Of a DNA stretch of 64,000 nt, positions 35,340 through 44,986 are shown piece by piece (position 1 is the stretch's first letter; each line of letters begins with the position of its first letter). A program made the position numbers and the translations under genes. The notes under the pieces are model-generated. The model was given only the letters and a program-made list of their open reading frames with translations. It searched no databases and was not told the origin of the DNA. Source of the stretch: CBDBBY01 sp965203795 (GTDB taxonomy: Bacteria; Pseudomonadota; Alphaproteobacteria; Rhodobacterales; Rhodobacteraceae); NCBI GenBank assembly GCA_965203795.1, contig OZ241915.1, positions 3,472,001-3,536,000 on the forward strand, given 5' to 3'.

Positions 35340-36389
35340 ATGCACAAGTATCGAAGCGGAATGGACCGAAGGACGGTCCTGAAGTCGCTCGCGGCCGGAG
35401 CGGCCGCGATCGGACCCGGCATGGCGCTCACGATTCCCGGGACCGCCAGCGCTGCGGCGAAGGTCACGATCAAATACGACTGGCTGATTTCGAACGGACA
35501 GATCGGCGATGTCGTTGCGGTCGAGAACGGGTATTTCGAGGAAGCGGGGTTCGAGGTCGAATTCAGTCCCGGCGGCCCGAATTCCCAGACGGTTCCGCCG
35601 GTGATTTCCGGCGCCGCAACGCTGGGCCAGTTCTCGGAAACCACGCAGCTCTTCCACGCGCGCGCCAGCGGGGTTCCTGTCAAGATCCTCGCTTGCGGAT
35701 ACAGGACGGGGCCCTACGCCTTCACTTCTAAACCTGCGAAGCCTCTGCGGACCGCGGCGGACCTCGCTGGCCTTCGCATCGGCGTCCAGCCGACGGCGCG
35801 TTTCATCATCGACGCGATAGCGGCGAAGAACGGCATCGACCTGGGCGACCTTACGATCGTAAGCGTCGGTTTTGACAAGGGTCCGCTCGTTAGGGGCGAA
35901 GTGGACACGATCGGCGGGTGGATCACCAACACGCAGGCGCTCAGCGTTGTCGGCGATGACCGGGTCGACCTTCTCGTCAGGGATCTCGGCCTGCCCTCGT
36001 ACGCGAACACTTACTTCGCGACCGACGAGGCGATCGAAACGAATGCCGACACACTTGCCGACTTCATTGGCGCGGCAGCCAAAGGATGGGGCTGGACCCA
36101 TGCAAATCCGGAAGAGGCCGTGCGGAAGACAGTTGAGGCCTACCCCGCTCTCAGTCTGGAATGGGAACTCAAAACCATCGGGCTCGTTCTGGATTTGAGC
36201 TTCGACGCGGACACCATGAGGGACGGCTGGGGCACGTTCGATCCGGCATTGCTCGAGGAGCAGCTGTCGATCTTCGACGAAATCGGCCAATTCCCTGGCG
36301 GGCGTCCCGCGCTTGAAGAGGTCTATACGTCGAAGATTCTCGAAATGACCGCTGATCGGCGTCCGAGGCTAGGCGCTCCGGGCGCTTGA
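35340..36389 (+). CDS. NitT/TauT-type ABC transporter, periplasmic binding protein
   Basis: A 349-residue NMT1/THI5-like binding protein with a twin-arginine signal (MDRRTVLKSLAAGAAAIG). The mature part has EEAGFEVEFSPGGPN, then LAGLRIGVQPTARF, typical of taurine/sulfonate/nitrate or pyrimidine-precursor binders. I chose the ATG at 35340 because a very strong AAGGAGGAGG site precedes it. Ligand unknown; the sulfur genes nearby make sulfonates a fair guess only. Confidence 0.87.
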   Translation: MHKYRSGMDRRTVLKSLAAGAAAIGPGMALTIPGTASAAAKVTIKYDWLISNGQIGDVVAVENGYFEEAGFEVEFSPGGPNSQTVPPVISGAATLGQFSETTQLFHARASGVPVKILACGYRTGPYAFTSKPAKPLRTAADLAGLRIGVQPTARFIIDAIAAKNGIDLGDLTIVSVGFDKGPLVRGEVDTIGGWITNTQALSVVGDDRVDLLVRDLGLPSYANTYFATDEAIETNADTLADFIGAAAKGWGWTHANPEEAVRKTVEAYPALSLEWELKTIGLVLDLSFDADTMRDGWGTFDPALLEEQLSIFDEIGQFPGGRPALEEVYTSKILEMTADRRPRLGAPGA

Positions 36390-36395
36390 ACCTGG

Positions 36396-37166
36396 ATGCG
36401 CGCCGCGGTCGAGACGCATTCGCTCGAACTCGGCTACCGCAACGAAGCGGAAACGGTTTCCGTCCTCGGCGGCGTTAACCTTACCGTCGCCGCCGGGGAA
36501 TTCTTGTCGATCATCGGGCCGTCGGGGTGCGGCAAATCGACTCTTTTGCGGGTTGTCGCCGATCTGCTTGATCCGCTGAGCGGCAACATCCAAGTACTCG
36601 GCAAAAGCCCGCGAGCAGCCCGTCGCAAGCGCGAGGTGGGGTTTGTCTTCCAGGATTCGACGCTGCTGCCGTGGCGAACGGTTACAGCCAATATCGAGCT
36701 GCCCCGCGACATTGGAGGACGGCGCGCCTCCGCTGCGCCGAAGGGCAGATCAGCCGAGCTTTCCCGAATGCTCGGGATTGACGAACTTGGAGACCGGTAC
36801 CCTCACCAGCTGTCGGGAGGGCAGCGTCAGCGGGTTGCGATCGCACGCGCGTTGCTGACCGAACCGAAGCTGTTGCTAATGGACGAGCCGTTCGGCGCGC
36901 TCGACGAGATCACGCGCGATCGGCTGAACGACGAGCTTCTTCGCCTGTGGCGCAGCACCGGCACGACAGTATTGTTCATCACGCATTCGATCATGGAGGC
37001 TGTGTATCTCGGGCAGCGGGTCATGTTGCTCGGTTCGCGTCCTGGGCGGGTTCTCGCCCTGAAGGATCTGCGCGACGCGAAGACGCCGGACAATCGCTGC
37101 CGGAGGGAGGACCCCGCAATCGTCTCCGCCATGACGGAGATGCGGAGCATGCTGGAGTCCGCATGA
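36396..37166 (+). CDS. NitT/TauT-type ABC transporter, ATPase
   Basis: A 256-residue ABC ATPase. Walker A GPSGCGKST, Q-loop VFQDSTLLPW, signature LSGGQRQRVAIARAL, Walker B LLLMDEPFGALDE and the switch His in FITHSIMEA are all intact; the QDSTLLPW stretch is characteristic of the SsuB/TauB group. It starts six bases after the binding-protein gene and overlaps the permease gene by four bases. Confidence 0.93.
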   Translation: MRAAVETHSLELGYRNEAETVSVLGGVNLTVAAGEFLSIIGPSGCGKSTLLRVVADLLDPLSGNIQVLGKSPRAARRKREVGFVFQDSTLLPWRTVTANIELPRDIGGRRASAAPKGRSAELSRMLGIDELGDRYPHQLSGGQRQRVAIARALLTEPKLLLMDEPFGALDEITRDRLNDELLRLWRSTGTTVLFITHSIMEAVYLGQRVMLLGSRPGRVLALKDLRDAKTPDNRCRREDPAIVSAMTEMRSMLESA

Positions 37167-37936
37167 TGCCGCCCGTGCGCGTGCCGGGAGCGATGTCGCT
37201 TCTTCTTCCGCTTCTGGGTGCGGCTTCGATCATTCTGGCCTGGCAGTTCCTTCTGCCCGTCGCGGGCGTTCCGCCGTATATCGCGCCGACGCCCACGCGG
37301 ATCGCGTCGGCGTTCGTCAATCAGTGGCCGCTGCTTCTGGACAATTTGTGGCCGACCATGGCCGAGAGTCTCGCGGGCTTCGTGTTCGGCAATCTGGCTG
37401 CCGTCCTGCTGGCCGTTGCGTTCGTCTACAGCCGAACCTTGAACAGCGCATACTTCCCGGTGGTCTTGTTCTTCAACACAATCCCGATTCTGGCATTGTC
37501 GCCCATCATCATTCTGATCTTCGGCCTCGGAATGCTGCCGAAGATCGTGATCGCGTCGGTCATCTGCTTCTTTCCGACGCTGGTGAACATGGTCCGGGGA
37601 TTGAACTCGGCGGCGCCGAACGAAACCGAATTGTTCAGGGTGCTCTCCGCGACGCCTTGGGAAACATTCTGGCGCCTCCGGCTTCCGCGATCCATGCCCA
37701 TGCTGTTCTCGTCGCTGCGGATCGCGTCGGCTACGGCAGTGATCGGCGCGATAGTCGGGGAGTGGATCGGTTCGGACAAGGGGCTCGGCGCGCTCATCAT
37801 CCAAGCGACGTTCAATTACCAGACCGAGCGCCTTTACGCCGCAATCGTGCTCTCCTCATCAATGGCGATCATTCTGTTTCTCTTGGTGATTTTCGTGGAG
37901 AGCAGAGTAGCCCGCTGGTCGTACGAATCAGCTTGA
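37163..37936 (+). CDS. NitT/TauT-type ABC transporter, permease
   Basis: A 257-residue membrane protein with about six hydrophobic segments. The cytoplasmic coupling loop reads NETELFRVLSATPWETFWRLRLPRSMP, matching the EAA motif of this class. The start at 37163 overlaps the ATPase stop (ATGA). Last gene of the three-gene operon. Confidence 0.9.
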   Translation: MMPPVRVPGAMSLLLPLLGAASIILAWQFLLPVAGVPPYIAPTPTRIASAFVNQWPLLLDNLWPTMAESLAGFVFGNLAAVLLAVAFVYSRTLNSAYFPVVLFFNTIPILALSPIIILIFGLGMLPKIVIASVICFFPTLVNMVRGLNSAAPNETELFRVLSATPWETFWRLRLPRSMPMLFSSLRIASATAVIGAIVGEWIGSDKGLGALIIQATFNYQTERLYAAIVLSSSMAIILFLLVIFVESRVARWSYESA

Positions 37937-38040
37937 ACCCGGGTTCGTGCAAGGTCAGCGACACCGAACGGCGACGGCATCGGATCACGTGGACGGACGC
38001 GGCAAGTGCCTGATCCCTTCCTGCTTGGAGCGGATCAGAT

Positions 38041-41000
38041 TCACGAACCGCTGGCGGATGCGAAGAGCGTGGCATTTCCGCCGGCCGCTGTCGTATCGAT
38101 GCAGACGTGCCGCTCCAGCACGCAGCGGTCCGCCAAGTTCCGGCCGCCGACCAAGGGGATCAACGGTCCGTTGCGCGATGCAAGGGCAATCCGGGCATCG
38201 CGCAGATCGTCCGTCCCGCTCCAAAGCGCCACTGCGCCGAAGTTCCGCAGCTCGGCGAGAGCCGACCGGGGAAGGTATCCCGGAACGGAATGGGCGCCTG
38301 CCGTTCCCGGAACCACGATCAGCGCCCGGCAGCCTGCGGAGAGCGCGATCTCGGCTTGCTCCTTCGCGTCGTCCGACTTCGGTCCCAAGCAGAGAACCGT
38401 GTCTCTCGGAAACTTCGACAGCTTGTTGGATTCTCCGGTCGGACCGGGCATTTCCATGACGCTCTGGCGCAATCCCGGAGCTCGGGAAAGCTCGTCGAGC
38501 AGCTCCTGAACCTTTCCGATGTCCGCGAGCGGTTCCGTTTCGACCTCGTGGGACGGTTGCTCGGACCGGGTGAAGCCTCGCAGATAATTGGGTCCGCCCG
38601 CCTTCGGGCCGGTTCCGGACATGCCCTCGCCGCCGAACGGCTGCGAGCCTACGACAGCCCCAATTTGGTTCCGGTTCACGTAGATGTTCCCGATGTTCAG
38701 GCGCGCGGTGACATCCTCGATTCTCGCATCGATTCTCGAATGCATGCCGAAGGTAAGCCCGAATCCTTGCGCGTTGATCGTCTCCAGAATCGACTCTAGT
38801 TCGGTCGGCCGGAAAGTCGCGACATGGAGAACCGGGCCGAAGATCTCCTCACCGACATCGTCCAGGCCGCCTACCTTCAGCACCGTCGGACCCACGAAAT
38901 TGCCCGTCGACGGCGCGGGGCATTGCTTCATCAAGCGGCCTTCGCTCCGCGCGGCCTCCACATGCGCCTTGACGCGCCCATGCGCCTCCGCATCGATCAG
39001 CGGTCCGATGTCGGTGCTCGTGTCCCAAGGGTCGCTGACCGAAAGCTCGTCCATCGCTCCGAAGAGCATCTTCAGCAGATAGTCGGAGACATCTTCCTGG
39101 ATGTACAGCATGCGGGCCGCGGAGCATCGCTGCCCGGCTGACTGGAAGGCCGACACGAAAATGTCCCTGACCACTTGTTCCGGCTGCGCTGTGCTGTCGA
39201 CGAGCATAACATTGATGCCGCCGGTCTCCGCAATCAGCGGCGCCGACGGCCTCGGCGAGTTCGCGATCCCGGACTCGATGAGCCTCGCCGTATCTGTCGA
39301 ACCGGTGAACGCCACGCCGGCAATGAAGGGATGCGCGGCAAGCACGGAGCCTACATCCGGCCCCGTGCCCGGGAGCATTTGCAGGACCTCGCGCGGGACC
39401 CCGGCTTCGTGCAGGCACGATACAGCGAACCGCGCAATCAAGGGCGTCTGCTCCGCGGGCTTCGCCAGCACGCCGTTCCCCGCCGCCAAGGCTCCGGAAA
39501 CCTGCCCGGTGAATATCGCCAGAGGGAAATTCCACGGGGAGATGCATGCGACCAGGCCGAGCGGCGGGCCGAGGCTTTGCCGTTCCGCCTCGGCCGCGTA
39601 GTAGCGCAGGAAGTCGACTGCCTCCCTTAGCTCCGCCACGGCATCGGACGCCGATTTCCCCGCCTCCCTGGCCAGCAGCGAGAACGCCTCGGCGTAGCGC
39701 TCTTCGTACAGGAACGAGGCTTTCCTGAGCGCGCTTGCGCGCTCGCCCGGCGCGGAGGAACTCCAGTCCCGCGCTGCGCGGACTGCGGCATCTATCGCGC
39801 CCGCGCTCGCTTCCTCGACCGCGCCGACCACGTCGCCGGGATTGGACGGGCTCGTTACCGCAACTCGGCGGCCTGTCGGCGCATCGGCTGCCGCCAGGAC
39901 GGGCGACGCCTCCCAAGTGGCTGAGGAAAAAGGCTCCCTTTCGGTATCGATCCCGCGCAGGCGGTCGGGATTGTGCAGATCCCACCCTTTCGAATTCAGG
40001 CGGGCGTCCCCGAAGATCGCGGACGGCATGGCGATTTTCCGGACGTTTCGCGCTCTTGCCGCCGCGAGCTCGTCGAACGGATCCGAAGCAACGTCCTCCG
40101 GTTCGTTGCTGAAGTCCGCAATTTGGTTCACGAAGGAGCTGTTGGCGCCGTTTTCGAGAATCCGCCTGGCGAGGTAGGGAAGCAATTCCCTGTATTCGCC
40201 GACCGGCGCGTAGACGCGGCACCGGGTTCCGTTCCGCCGAAGGACGGCGTCGTGCAGCGCTTCGCCCATGCCGTGAATTCGTTGAAACTCGAATGCCGTT
40301 CCTTCTTCGACCAGCTCAAGGATGGACGACACCGTGTGCGCATTGTGTCCTGCGAACTGCGGGTAGACGCGATCCGTCATGGTCAGCAGCTTTCTCGCGC
40401 AGCACAAATACGAGACGTCTGTGGCGCACTTGCGTGTGTAGACCGGAAAGTGCTCAAGCCCTTCAACCTGGGCGCGCTTGATCTCGGAATCCCAGTAGGC
40501 GCCCTTCACGAGCCGGATCTTGATCCTTCGATCCAGTTCGCCCGCCAAGGCGTACAGGAAGTCCAATACGTGCGGAGCCGCCTTCCCGTAGGCCTGCACG
40601 ACAATCCCGAAACCGTCCCATCCGTCCAGGTCCGGGTCGCGCATGACCTTTTCGATGACGTCCATGGAAAGCTCCAGCCTGTCGGCTTCCTCCGCGTCTA
40701 TGTCGATTCCGATGTTCGATTCCTTGGCCATCCGCGCGAGATGCAGGACTTTGCCGCCGAGTTCCTCGAGCACGCGTTCACGCTGCGTGAGCTCGTATCT
40801 CGGATGCAGCGCCGAGAGCTTGATCGAAATCCCGTGATTGTCGTGAATGTTCTCCGCCGTGCACTTCGGCGCGAGCGCGGAGATCGCATTCTTGTAGTCC
40901 TCGAAGAATTTTTCGGCGTCGGCTGCCGTCAGCGCCGCTTCGCCGAGCATGTCGTACGAGTACTGGTAGCCCCGTCTTTCAAGCTCGCCGGATCGGGTGA

Positions 41001-41562
41001 ACGCCTGCCCGATTGTCCGTCCGAGCACGAAGCGCTCCGCAAGCCGCTCAATCGCGCGCCGCGCGCTGAACCGGACCACCGGCGTGGCCAAGCGTCTCAC
41101 GGCGCCCCGCAGGGCTCCGCGCCGCTGGTCGCCTTCGATGCACCATGCGCCGAACATCAGCAGCAGCGTCAGCGCGTTGACGAATCTCGATCTCGATTTG
41201 CCGCGGTGCGCCGCCCAGTCGGCAGTCGCGATCTTGTCGGCGATAAGCCGGTCGGCGGTATCCGCGTCGGGAACCCGGATGAGGGCCTCCGCAAGCCGGA
41301 GCAGCGCGAGGCCTTCGCCGGTTCCAAGCCCGTACTCGGCGAGAAGAAAATCCATCCGGCCCAGCGTGCCGGATTTCCTGATGTCTCCTACAAGCGAGGC
41401 GGCCGCTTCCGTTGCCGCTTTCCTGGCCTTTTCGGGATACTGCGCCGACGCGATCAGCGCGTCCAAGTGCTCGTCCTCGTCCGCAAGCTTCGCTGCGGTA
41501 ATCCGGCTTCTTATGTCTTCCAGGCTGTCGGCCACCGTGGCACCTCCGAGATCTCCGCTCAT
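38041..41562 (-). CDS. putA: Bifunctional proline dehydrogenase / P5C dehydrogenase PutA
   Basis: Oxidises proline to glutamate in two steps at the membrane. The 1173-residue product has the FAD-dependent proline dehydrogenase barrel (GYQYSYDMLGEAA, RLVKGAYWDSEIK) and the aldehyde dehydrogenase domain (ISPWNFPLAIFTGQ, ETGGINVMLVDSTAQPEQV, catalytic Cys in SAGQRCSAARML), plus a C-terminal extension of about 150 residues. No N-terminal ribbon-helix-helix is present, so it should not repress its own promoter; the divergent Lrp-type regulator probably does this job. Confidence 0.94.
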   Translation of the reverse strand: MSGDLGGATVADSLEDIRSRITAAKLADEDEHLDALIASAQYPEKARKAATEAAASLVGDIRKSGTLGRMDFLLAEYGLGTGEGLALLRLAEALIRVPDADTADRLIADKIATADWAAHRGKSRSRFVNALTLLLMFGAWCIEGDQRRGALRGAVRRLATPVVRFSARRAIERLAERFVLGRTIGQAFTRSGELERRGYQYSYDMLGEAALTAADAEKFFEDYKNAISALAPKCTAENIHDNHGISIKLSALHPRYELTQRERVLEELGGKVLHLARMAKESNIGIDIDAEEADRLELSMDVIEKVMRDPDLDGWDGFGIVVQAYGKAAPHVLDFLYALAGELDRRIKIRLVKGAYWDSEIKRAQVEGLEHFPVYTRKCATDVSYLCCARKLLTMTDRVYPQFAGHNAHTVSSILELVEEGTAFEFQRIHGMGEALHDAVLRRNGTRCRVYAPVGEYRELLPYLARRILENGANSSFVNQIADFSNEPEDVASDPFDELAAARARNVRKIAMPSAIFGDARLNSKGWDLHNPDRLRGIDTEREPFSSATWEASPVLAAADAPTGRRVAVTSPSNPGDVVGAVEEASAGAIDAAVRAARDWSSSAPGERASALRKASFLYEERYAEAFSLLAREAGKSASDAVAELREAVDFLRYYAAEAERQSLGPPLGLVACISPWNFPLAIFTGQVSGALAAGNGVLAKPAEQTPLIARFAVSCLHEAGVPREVLQMLPGTGPDVGSVLAAHPFIAGVAFTGSTDTARLIESGIANSPRPSAPLIAETGGINVMLVDSTAQPEQVVRDIFVSAFQSAGQRCSAARMLYIQEDVSDYLLKMLFGAMDELSVSDPWDTSTDIGPLIDAEAHGRVKAHVEAARSEGRLMKQCPAPSTGNFVGPTVLKVGGLDDVGEEIFGPVLHVATFRPTELESILETINAQGFGLTFGMHSRIDARIEDVTARLNIGNIYVNRNQIGAVVGSQPFGGEGMSGTGPKAGGPNYLRGFTRSEQPSHEVETEPLADIGKVQELLDELSRAPGLRQSVMEMPGPTGESNKLSKFPRDTVLCLGPKSDDAKEQAEIALSAGCRALIVVPGTAGAHSVPGYLPRSALAELRNFGAVALWSGTDDLRDARIALASRNGPLIPLVGGRNLADRCVLERHVCIDTTAAGGNATLFASASGS

Positions 41563-41630
41563 GTAAAATATAGCACAATGGCGACAGCGGTTTCGTCCGA
41601 AATTGGCAGTGGTTCACTGGAACACATCTG

Positions 41631-41682
41631 ATTCAGCAGTGATTTCAATTGATTTTGCTGGAATTCAGCCATTGATCAGCAA
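41631..41682. promoter_or_regulatory. Interlocked inverted repeats in the putA-putR divergent region
   Basis: TTCAGCA (41632-41638) faces TGCTGGAA (41656-41663) around an AT-rich centre with CAATTG, and TTGCTG (41655-41660) faces CAGCAA (41677-41682). Several AT-centred half-sites in tandem are typical of Lrp/AsnC binding regions. The cluster lies between the divergent starts at 41562 and 41796. Confidence 0.55.
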
Positions 41683-41795
41683 TAATGGCGGTCAAGGCAA
41701 TCTTGCGGCGGCTTCCGGCAGTTCGCGCAATTCTTCAGGAAGCGGGACGCCCGTCGAATCGCTGCTTGGATTCTTGATCTTAGAGGAAACGCCTT

Positions 41796-42290
41796 ATGCA
41801 AATCCGCTTTGCAGATGCGGAACGTCCCCCGGCTGGAAGAAAGCCGCTGGACGCGATTGACCGCAACATCCTCCGGATTCTGTCGGCGGACGCCAGGCTG
41901 CCCGTGGTTGAATTGGCCCGTCGCGTGGGATTGACCGCCAGCCCGTGCCGGTCCCGGGTCCTGAAACTCCAGAAGCTCGGCTACATTCTGGGGTTCCGCG
42001 CTGTTTTGAATCCGGCGATGCTTGAGCTGGAGCACGTCGCCTTCACCGAAGTGAAGCTCAGGGACACTTCGGAGACCACCTTGCAGGAATTCAACAAGGC
42101 GGTGAGGGAGATTCCGGAAATCGAGGAATGCCATCTCATTGCCGGATCATTCGATTTCCTCCTCAAGGTGCGGACAAGGGACATCCGCGACTTCAGGACG
42201 GTGCTGGGCGAAAAGATTTCCAAGCTTCCAGGGCTTGCGAATACTTCAACCCACATTTCCATGGAATCGGTGAAGGAGCTTGCCTACTAG
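41796..42290 (+). CDS. putR: Lrp/AsnC-family regulator, probable activator of putA
   Basis: A 164-residue regulator with an N-terminal HTH (LDAIDRNILRILSADARLPV, then LARRVGLTASPCRSRVLKLQ) and a C-terminal RAM/AsnC domain (EIEECHLIAGSFDFLLKVRT). In alphaproteobacteria a divergently encoded Lrp-type PutR activates putA in response to proline. The arrangement, and a PutA without its own DNA-binding domain, fit this. Symbol given by context. Confidence 0.88.
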   Translation: MQIRFADAERPPAGRKPLDAIDRNILRILSADARLPVVELARRVGLTASPCRSRVLKLQKLGYILGFRAVLNPAMLELEHVAFTEVKLRDTSETTLQEFNKAVREIPEIEECHLIAGSFDFLLKVRTRDIRDFRTVLGEKISKLPGLANTSTHISMESVKELAY

Positions 42291-42367
42291 CCGACGGCGG
42301 CCGCGCTTGCCTTTCGGCAATCGGGTTTGCACTGTCGAGCAGTCTGCAATCCCCGTCTGGAGCAGCC

Positions 42368-43099
42368 ATGGCGAATCCGACCGCCGCGATGATCGTGATT
42401 GGCGACGAGATCCTTTCGGGACGAACCCGCGATGCCAACATGCACCACCTCGCGGGACAGCTCGCCGATGTCGGCATCGACCTGAAGGAGGTTCGGGTCG
42501 TGGCCGACGAGCATCGCAGCATTGTATCGGCGGTGAACCATCTGCGGGAAGCTTACGCCATGGTGTTCACCAGCGGCGGAATCGGGCCGACGCACGACGA
42601 CATCACTGCCGACTCCGTCGCTGCCGCATTCGGCCTGAGCATCTGCGTTCGCGACGACGCGAAGCGCGTATTAAGCGAGTTTTGCGAAGCTAACGGCCTT
42701 GAAGTCACGGAGGCCCGGCTTCGGATGGCCAGAATTCCCGAGGGAGCCGAACTGATACGGAACGGAGTGTCCGGCGCTCCCGGATTCACGGTAGGCAACG
42801 TCCATGTCCTTGCAGGAGTTCCTGCGATCTTCAGGTCCATGCTCAACGAGCTTCTCGAAAGGATTCCGAAAGGGCGTCCCTTGATATCGAGAACCGTTCG
42901 GGTGAATCGGCCGGAAAGCGAAATAGCCGAGCGGCTTAAGGGGATTGCCAGCAGATACATTCAGCTGAGTTTCGGATCCTATCCATTCCGGGAACATGGC
43001 AGGTCGGGAGCGAATGTCGTTGTCCGCGGCGAGGATGCGAACACTGTCGATCAGGCTGAGGCCGAATTGCGCGAAAGCATGTCCGACAGCATTGCGTAG
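42368..43099 (+). CDS. CinA-like molybdopterin-binding-domain protein
   Basis: A 243-residue protein with the MoCF/MogA-like fold: MIVIGDEILSGRTRDANMHH at the start and FTSGGIGPTHDDITADSVA in the middle. It is the N-terminal CinA domain only, without the C-terminal nicotinamide-nucleotide amidase part. Related proteins act as pyrophosphatases on ADP-ribose-type compounds; the role here is unclear. The ATG at 42368 lies 77 bases after putR on the same strand. Confidence 0.88.
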   Translation: MANPTAAMIVIGDEILSGRTRDANMHHLAGQLADVGIDLKEVRVVADEHRSIVSAVNHLREAYAMVFTSGGIGPTHDDITADSVAAAFGLSICVRDDAKRVLSEFCEANGLEVTEARLRMARIPEGAELIRNGVSGAPGFTVGNVHVLAGVPAIFRSMLNELLERIPKGRPLISRTVRVNRPESEIAERLKGIASRYIQLSFGSYPFREHGRSGANVVVRGEDANTVDQAEAELRESMSDSIA

Positions 43100-43242
43100 C
43101 GCGCGCATGGTCGATTCCTTCGCGCGCCGCTTTCCTTATTCGGATTCCCGAGGCCCGGCGCCGTTCTTCAAGCAGAATGACGTCCGCGGCCGAACGTCGC
43201 TGCGCCGACCCGAACCTTTGCTCCCCTTCGGAAGCGTTCCCC
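43100..43242. other. Convergent gap between cinA-like gene and parB
   Basis: 143 bases between two converging genes. A GCGCGC pair could pair at a distance, but no convincing terminator was seen. Confidence 0.3.
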
Positions 43243-44172
43243 TTATTCCAGCTCCGCCTCTCGTAGGTTCGCCGCGGCATCGTTGATGGCGGCAGTCAAG
43301 GAACTAAGCTTATCCAAGTTCTCGAAAGAAATCACGATTTTTCCTGATTCGTTTCCTGTGGACAGCTGAAGCCGGACCTTGGATCCAAGGTTCGCGGAGA
43401 GCTCGGCTTCCAGCGCTTCCGTGTCAGCATCCTTGCGCGGTTTCGGGGTCGCGGCCGCCCCGTGCCCGCCGTCTTTCCGTTTCGCGAGCGCCTCGGTCTG
43501 GCGCACTGACATGCCGTGGCGAACGACCGTCCTCGCCAGTGCTGCCGGATCCTTCGCCGGAACCAGCGCCCGGGCATGTCCCGCGGTGATCCGCCCTTCC
43601 ACAATAAGCTTCTGCACGTCGCTAGGGAGCGAAAGCAGCCTGAGGATGTTTGCGACGTGGCTCCGCGATTTGCCCAGCGTTTCCGAAATCTTCTCCTGGG
43701 TGTGTCCAAACCGATCCATCAGGCTCTTGTAGCCCCGCGCCTCGTCGAGCGGATTGAGACCCTCTCGCTGGATGTTCTCAATGATCGAAATCTCCAAGCA
43801 TTGCTCATCCGACAATTCCCGCACGGCAACCGGGACTTCCCTCAGCATCGCAAGCTGCGCGGCCCTCCACCGCCGCTCCCCCGCCACAATGCGGTATCCG
43901 CCGACGTTGTCCGGACTCGGCCTCGCGACGATCGGCTGGATGATGCCGCTTGCGCGGATTGAATCCGCAAGCTCCTTGAGGGAGTCCTCAGGAAACTCAG
44001 TTCGGGGCTGGGTCGGATCGGAGCGAAGCATCTCGATCGGCATCATTGTCGGCGCTCCGCCGCCAGCGTTCGACGGCGAGCCTAGCTCCTCGGCCTTCCC
44101 CGGGCCTAGGTCGCCAATAAGCGTTGACAAGCCGCGGCCCAAACCGCGCTTTCCTGAGCTCGAATTGCTCAT
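43243..44172 (-). CDS. parB: Chromosome partitioning protein ParB
   Basis: A 309-residue CTP-dependent clamp that loads at parS sites and spreads to segregate the origin. It has the N-terminal nuclease-like domain with the CTP motif GERRWRAAQ, the HTH region (QEKISETLGKSRSHVANILRLL), and a C-terminal dimerisation end. The substrate site parS occurs twice within 5 kb, in rsmG and at the mnmG start. It follows parA by 15 bases. Confidence 0.96.
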   Translation of the reverse strand: MSNSSSGKRGLGRGLSTLIGDLGPGKAEELGSPSNAGGGAPTMMPIEMLRSDPTQPRTEFPEDSLKELADSIRASGIIQPIVARPSPDNVGGYRIVAGERRWRAAQLAMLREVPVAVRELSDEQCLEISIIENIQREGLNPLDEARGYKSLMDRFGHTQEKISETLGKSRSHVANILRLLSLPSDVQKLIVEGRITAGHARALVPAKDPAALARTVVRHGMSVRQTEALAKRKDGGHGAAATPKPRKDADTEALEAELSANLGSKVRLQLSTGNESGKIVISFENLDKLSSLTAAINDAAANLREAELE

Positions 44173-44187
44173 GTTTCCGCCCTCTCC

Positions 44188-44982
44188 TCACAAATTGCTG
44201 TTTTCCAGACCCAGGATTTCGCTGGCAAGCGCCGTGTACGCCTTGCTCCCCGGTGAGCGCTGGTCGTATTGCAATGCCGGAAGGCCGAAGGACGGAGCTT
44301 CGCCGAGCCTGACATTCCGGGGAATGACAGTCCTGAAGACGAGTCGGCCGAGATTCTCGCGCGCATCCGCCTCGACTTGCTTGTTCAGCTTGTTCCTGCG
44401 GTCGAACATCGTGAGCAGGACGCCTTCGATCATTAGGCTAGGATTCACGGATTCCCTGAGCTTCCTGATCGTCAGAATGAGTTGCGACAGCCCTTCCAAG
44501 GCAAGAAACTCGGCCTGAAGCGGCACAAGCACCGTTCCCGCGGCAGCCAGCGCGTTCACTGTCAAAAGATTGAGGGATGGCGGGCAGTCCACCAGCACGA
44601 AATCCAGCTTCAGGTGCGCCGCTTCCGCCGGGTCCAGCGCATCGCTCAGGAAACGGAGCCGCCGCGATCCTTTGGACATTTCGATGTCCGCCGAGCTCAG
44701 GTCGCTGGTCGCCGGAACGACCAGCAGATCCGGAACGGACGTTTCCATCGCGGCCGCCCGAAGGCGCGTGTTGCCGGCAAGCAGCTCCTGCACCGGCAAG
44801 CGCCGTTGCGAATCCGGGATTCCCAAGCTCGTCGACGCATTGCCTTGCGGGTCGATGTCAACGACCAGCACTCTCCGGCCAGCGGCCGCCAGCGCCGCGC
44901 CAAGATTGACGACGGTGGTCGTCTTGCCGACGCCGCCCTTCTGGTTGGCGACCGCAATGGTTCTGCGGGTTCCGGCTGCCAT
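44188..44982 (-). CDS. parA: Chromosome partitioning ATPase ParA
   Basis: A 264-residue deviant-Walker ATPase: KGGVGKTTT at about residues 15-23, DIDPQGNASTSLG, and DCPPSLNLLTVNAL. It drives ParB-origin complexes apart over the nucleoid. The ATG at 44982 begins MAAGTRRTIAVANQKGGVG, the standard start. It follows rsmG by four bases. Confidence 0.96.
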   Translation of the reverse strand: MAAGTRRTIAVANQKGGVGKTTTVVNLGAALAAAGRRVLVVDIDPQGNASTSLGIPDSQRRLPVQELLAGNTRLRAAAMETSVPDLLVVPATSDLSSADIEMSKGSRRLRFLSDALDPAEAAHLKLDFVLVDCPPSLNLLTVNALAAAGTVLVPLQAEFLALEGLSQLILTIRKLRESVNPSLMIEGVLLTMFDRRNKLNKQVEADARENLGRLVFRTVIPRNVRLGEAPSFGLPALQYDQRSPGSKAYTALASEILGLENSNL

Positions 44983-44986
44983 CGCT

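Noticed and set aside
39973..41631. 552-codon plus-strand open frame
   Set aside because: Antisense to the proline dehydrogenase half of putA, which has all catalytic motifs.
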